The translations under genes and the position numbers were made by a program. DNA of 6,562 nucleotides from Streptomyces katrae (lineage in GTDB: Bacteria > Actinomycetota > Actinomycetes > Streptomycetales > Streptomycetaceae). Of the stretch, positions 5,673-6,562 are shown piece after piece; the stretch's first letter is position 1; every line of letters starts with the position of its first letter. The stretch covers positions 1 through 6,562 of the forward strand of contig NZ_JNZY01000083.1 in assembly GCF_000717655.1 (NCBI RefSeq), written 5' to 3'. The notes beneath the pieces were generated by a model. That model was not told the DNA's origin and did not search any database. It saw only the letters and a program-made list of their open reading frames with translations.

Positions 5673-6363
5673 ATGAGTTGGGTTTGTTGAGGCGTCGCCA
5701 GCAGATTAGGCTGCAGGCCAGGGAGACGAAGGCGTCGTGCAGTTCGGTGCGGCGTTCCCATCGGACGGCGAGTCGTTTCATCGCGGTTGGGGTTGGAGTC
5801 GTAGCCCCTGTCTCCGAGTAAGGCCTCGGGACGTCGGCGCGGCCGGCCTGGACGACCTGCCACGGGGGGGATGCCGTCGACCAGGGCGAGGATCTGGGTG
5901 ACGTCGTTGACGTTCGCGGCGGTCGTGATGACTTTGAGTGGAATGCCTCGTCCGTCGCAGATCAGGTGGTGTTTGCTGCCCGTCTTCCGCCGGTCGACCG
6001 GCGACGGACCGGTGTCGGCTCCCCCTTTTTCGCCCGAATGTGGGAGCCGTCCACGCAGGCCCTGGACCAATCGAGCCGGCCGGCCGCGTTCAGCTCGGCG
6101 AGGAGGATCCGGTGCAGCTGGTCGAAGACCCCGGCCTGCTGCCACCGTTCCAGGCGCCGCCAGCAGGTCTGCCCCGAGCCGAACCCCAGCTCAGGGGGCA
6201 GAAGTTGCCACGCAATGTCGTTGCAGAGCACGTACAAGATGCCTTGCAGACACAACCGGTCTGCCACCGGCCGCGGCCCTGGCGACCTCGTCGGCCAGGG
6301 CGGCAGTAGCGGCTCGATCAGTGCCCACAAGTCGTCGTCCACGATCCACGGCCGAGTGCTCAC
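5671..6363 (-). pseudogene. IS5-family (IS427-like) transposase with frameshift site and internal deletion
   Basis: From GTG 6363-6361 the first frame encodes VSTRPWIVDDDLWALIEPLL..., ELGFGSGQTCWRRLERW and RACVDGSHIRAKKG, which includes the first catalytic Asp. A -1 shift at 6022-6028 leads into GADTGPSPVDRRKTGSKHHL, GIPLKVITTAANVNDVTQ and ALLGDRGYDSNPNRDE, which includes the second Asp. In a third register the tail reads KRLAVRWERRTELHDAF, then SLACSLICWRRLNKPNS and a TGA at 5671-5673. The expected block between NRDE and KRLAV, which holds the catalytic Glu (usually VVEQTFA or similar), is missing. The junction is near 5774-5782. Similar transposases suggest roughly 35-50 residues are gone and the reading frame is broken. 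The enzyme should be inactive. Confidence 0.85.
6022..6028 (-). promoter_or_regulatory. Programmed -1 frameshift heptamer A AAG GGG
   Basis: On the minus strand the run AAAAAGGGGG contains A AAG GGG in the reading phase of the first transposase frame, which fits the X XXY YYZ slippery pattern. A -1 slip here joins VDGSHIRAKKG to GADTGPSPVDRRKTG, restoring the usual IS5-family sequence. Without the slip the first frame ends after about 133 codons. I did not fold a stimulatory downstream structure. Confidence 0.7.
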
Positions 6364-6421
6364 ACACTCACGAACGGCCGAATCATCACACCAGTTACGC
6401 CCGACCAGGACATCTCGACAA

Positions 6422-6438
6422 GATCCTGTTACGAGCTC
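6422..6438 (-). repeat. Right terminal inverted repeat of the IS5-family element
   Basis: This is the partner of 5656-5672, matching at 16 of 17 positions. The same terminus also ends the truncated copy at 301. Read inwards it carries an in-frame TAA, which is what ended the gene interrupted at 292-471. Confidence 0.85.
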
Positions 6439-6441
6439 TTA
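6439..6441. repeat. TTA target-site duplication, right copy
   Basis: This matches 5653-5655 on the other side of the IS5-family element. The truncated copy at 100-301 is likewise followed by TTA at 302-304, suggesting a preference for TTA targets. Confidence 0.7.
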
Positions 6442-6508
6442 CAACCCCTAACGAAATGATCTTCGGGCTGGTTGGATGTCCCTGAGGACGTTGATCTGGG
6501 GGTGTGGG

Positions 6509-6562
6509 GTGGCTCGGCGGAAGCCGTGGGAAGTGGACGATGAACTCTGGGCGGTGATCGAA
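6509..6562 (+). CDS. IS5-family transposase, N-terminal 18 codons (partial, runs off right edge)
   Basis: From GTG 6509-6511 the frame reads VARRKPWEVDDELWAVIE to the window end. This matches the start of another IS5-family subgroup, in which RRKPWEVDDELWAxIEPLLP opens the N-terminal region. It differs from the VSTRPWIVDDDLWALIEPLL start of the neighbouring element. The G-rich stretch at 6498-6502 may serve as a ribosome binding site. The 67 bases at 6442-6508 presumably hold the element's left end, but the partner end is not visible and the terminus cannot be defined. Whether this copy is intact cannot be told from here. Confidence 0.7.
   Translation, partial: MARRKPWEVDDELWAVIE

Larger units (their letters stand above)
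5656..6438 (-). mobile_element. IS5-family insertion sequence, internally deleted copy
   Basis: The element is 783 bp with 17-bp terminal inverted repeats that match at 16 positions. It is flanked by TTA on both sides and carries one transposase gene on the minus strand in two frames, as in the IS427-like group. The length is somewhat short for that group because part of the transposase gene has been lost. Both ends are intact, so it could still be moved by a transposase supplied by a full copy elsewhere. A truncated relative lies at 100-301. Confidence 0.88.

Noticed and set aside
5567..6145. 192-codon minus-strand frame as an independent gene
   Set aside because: Its start is a shadow of the first transposase frame and its end runs past the inverted repeat. 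Only its middle, entered by the -1 frameshift, is real.
1..6562. RNA genes or CRISPR arrays
   Set aside because: No regularly spaced repeats or tRNA-like cloverleaf sequences were noticed on reading both strands.

Overview
The window is high-GC actinobacterial DNA, most likely from Streptomyces or a close relative. The evidence is the strong G/C preference at third codon positions, the GTG starts, and transposase fragments that read like the IS3, IS5, IS110 and IS630 families common in that genus. No taxonomic marker is present, so the genus is an inference. The first six bases are an EcoRI site (GAATTC), so the source may have been a cloned restriction fragment.

The layout is one large intact gene inside a graveyard of insertion sequences. 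From left to right: (a) 1-80, the end of an IS3-like element with the first codons of orfA on the minus strand; (b) 100-301, the truncated end of an IS5-family element (minus); (c) 292-471, the 5' piece of a small gene (minus), cut at codon 57 by that IS5 end and carrying a very good Shine-Dalgarno sequence; (d) about 526-1224, the C-terminal part of an IS110 transposase (plus); (e) about 1246-1590, the middle and C-terminal part of a second kind of IS5-family transposase (plus), joined almost directly to the IS110 piece; (f) 1591-1780, mostly unassigned, with a possible scrap of another IS5 transposase C-terminus; (g) 1781-5101, a complete 1106-codon minus-strand gene for a multi-spanning membrane protein with a C-terminal patatin-like phospholipase domain; (h) 5102-5285, its upstream region with a 12-bp palindrome; (i) about 5286-5545, a frameshifted N-terminal fragment of an IS630-type transposase (plus); (j) 5656-6438, a 783-bp IS5-family element with both inverted repeats and a TTA target duplication, whose transposase has lost an internal segment; (k) 6509-6562, the first 18 codons of another IS5-family transposase (plus), running off the window.

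The only gene likely to make a functional product is the patatin-like protein. Its oxyanion-hole, nucleophile-elbow and Asp-Gly motifs are all present. The charge pattern of its loops fits 13 membrane spans with the N-terminus inside, which would put the lipase domain outside the cytoplasm. There is no operon partner and no neighbour that suggests a pathway. None of the transposases here looks intact: each is truncated, frameshifted, internally deleted or cut by the window edge. I see no RNA gene, CRISPR array, or clear evidence of an undescribed multi-gene system.
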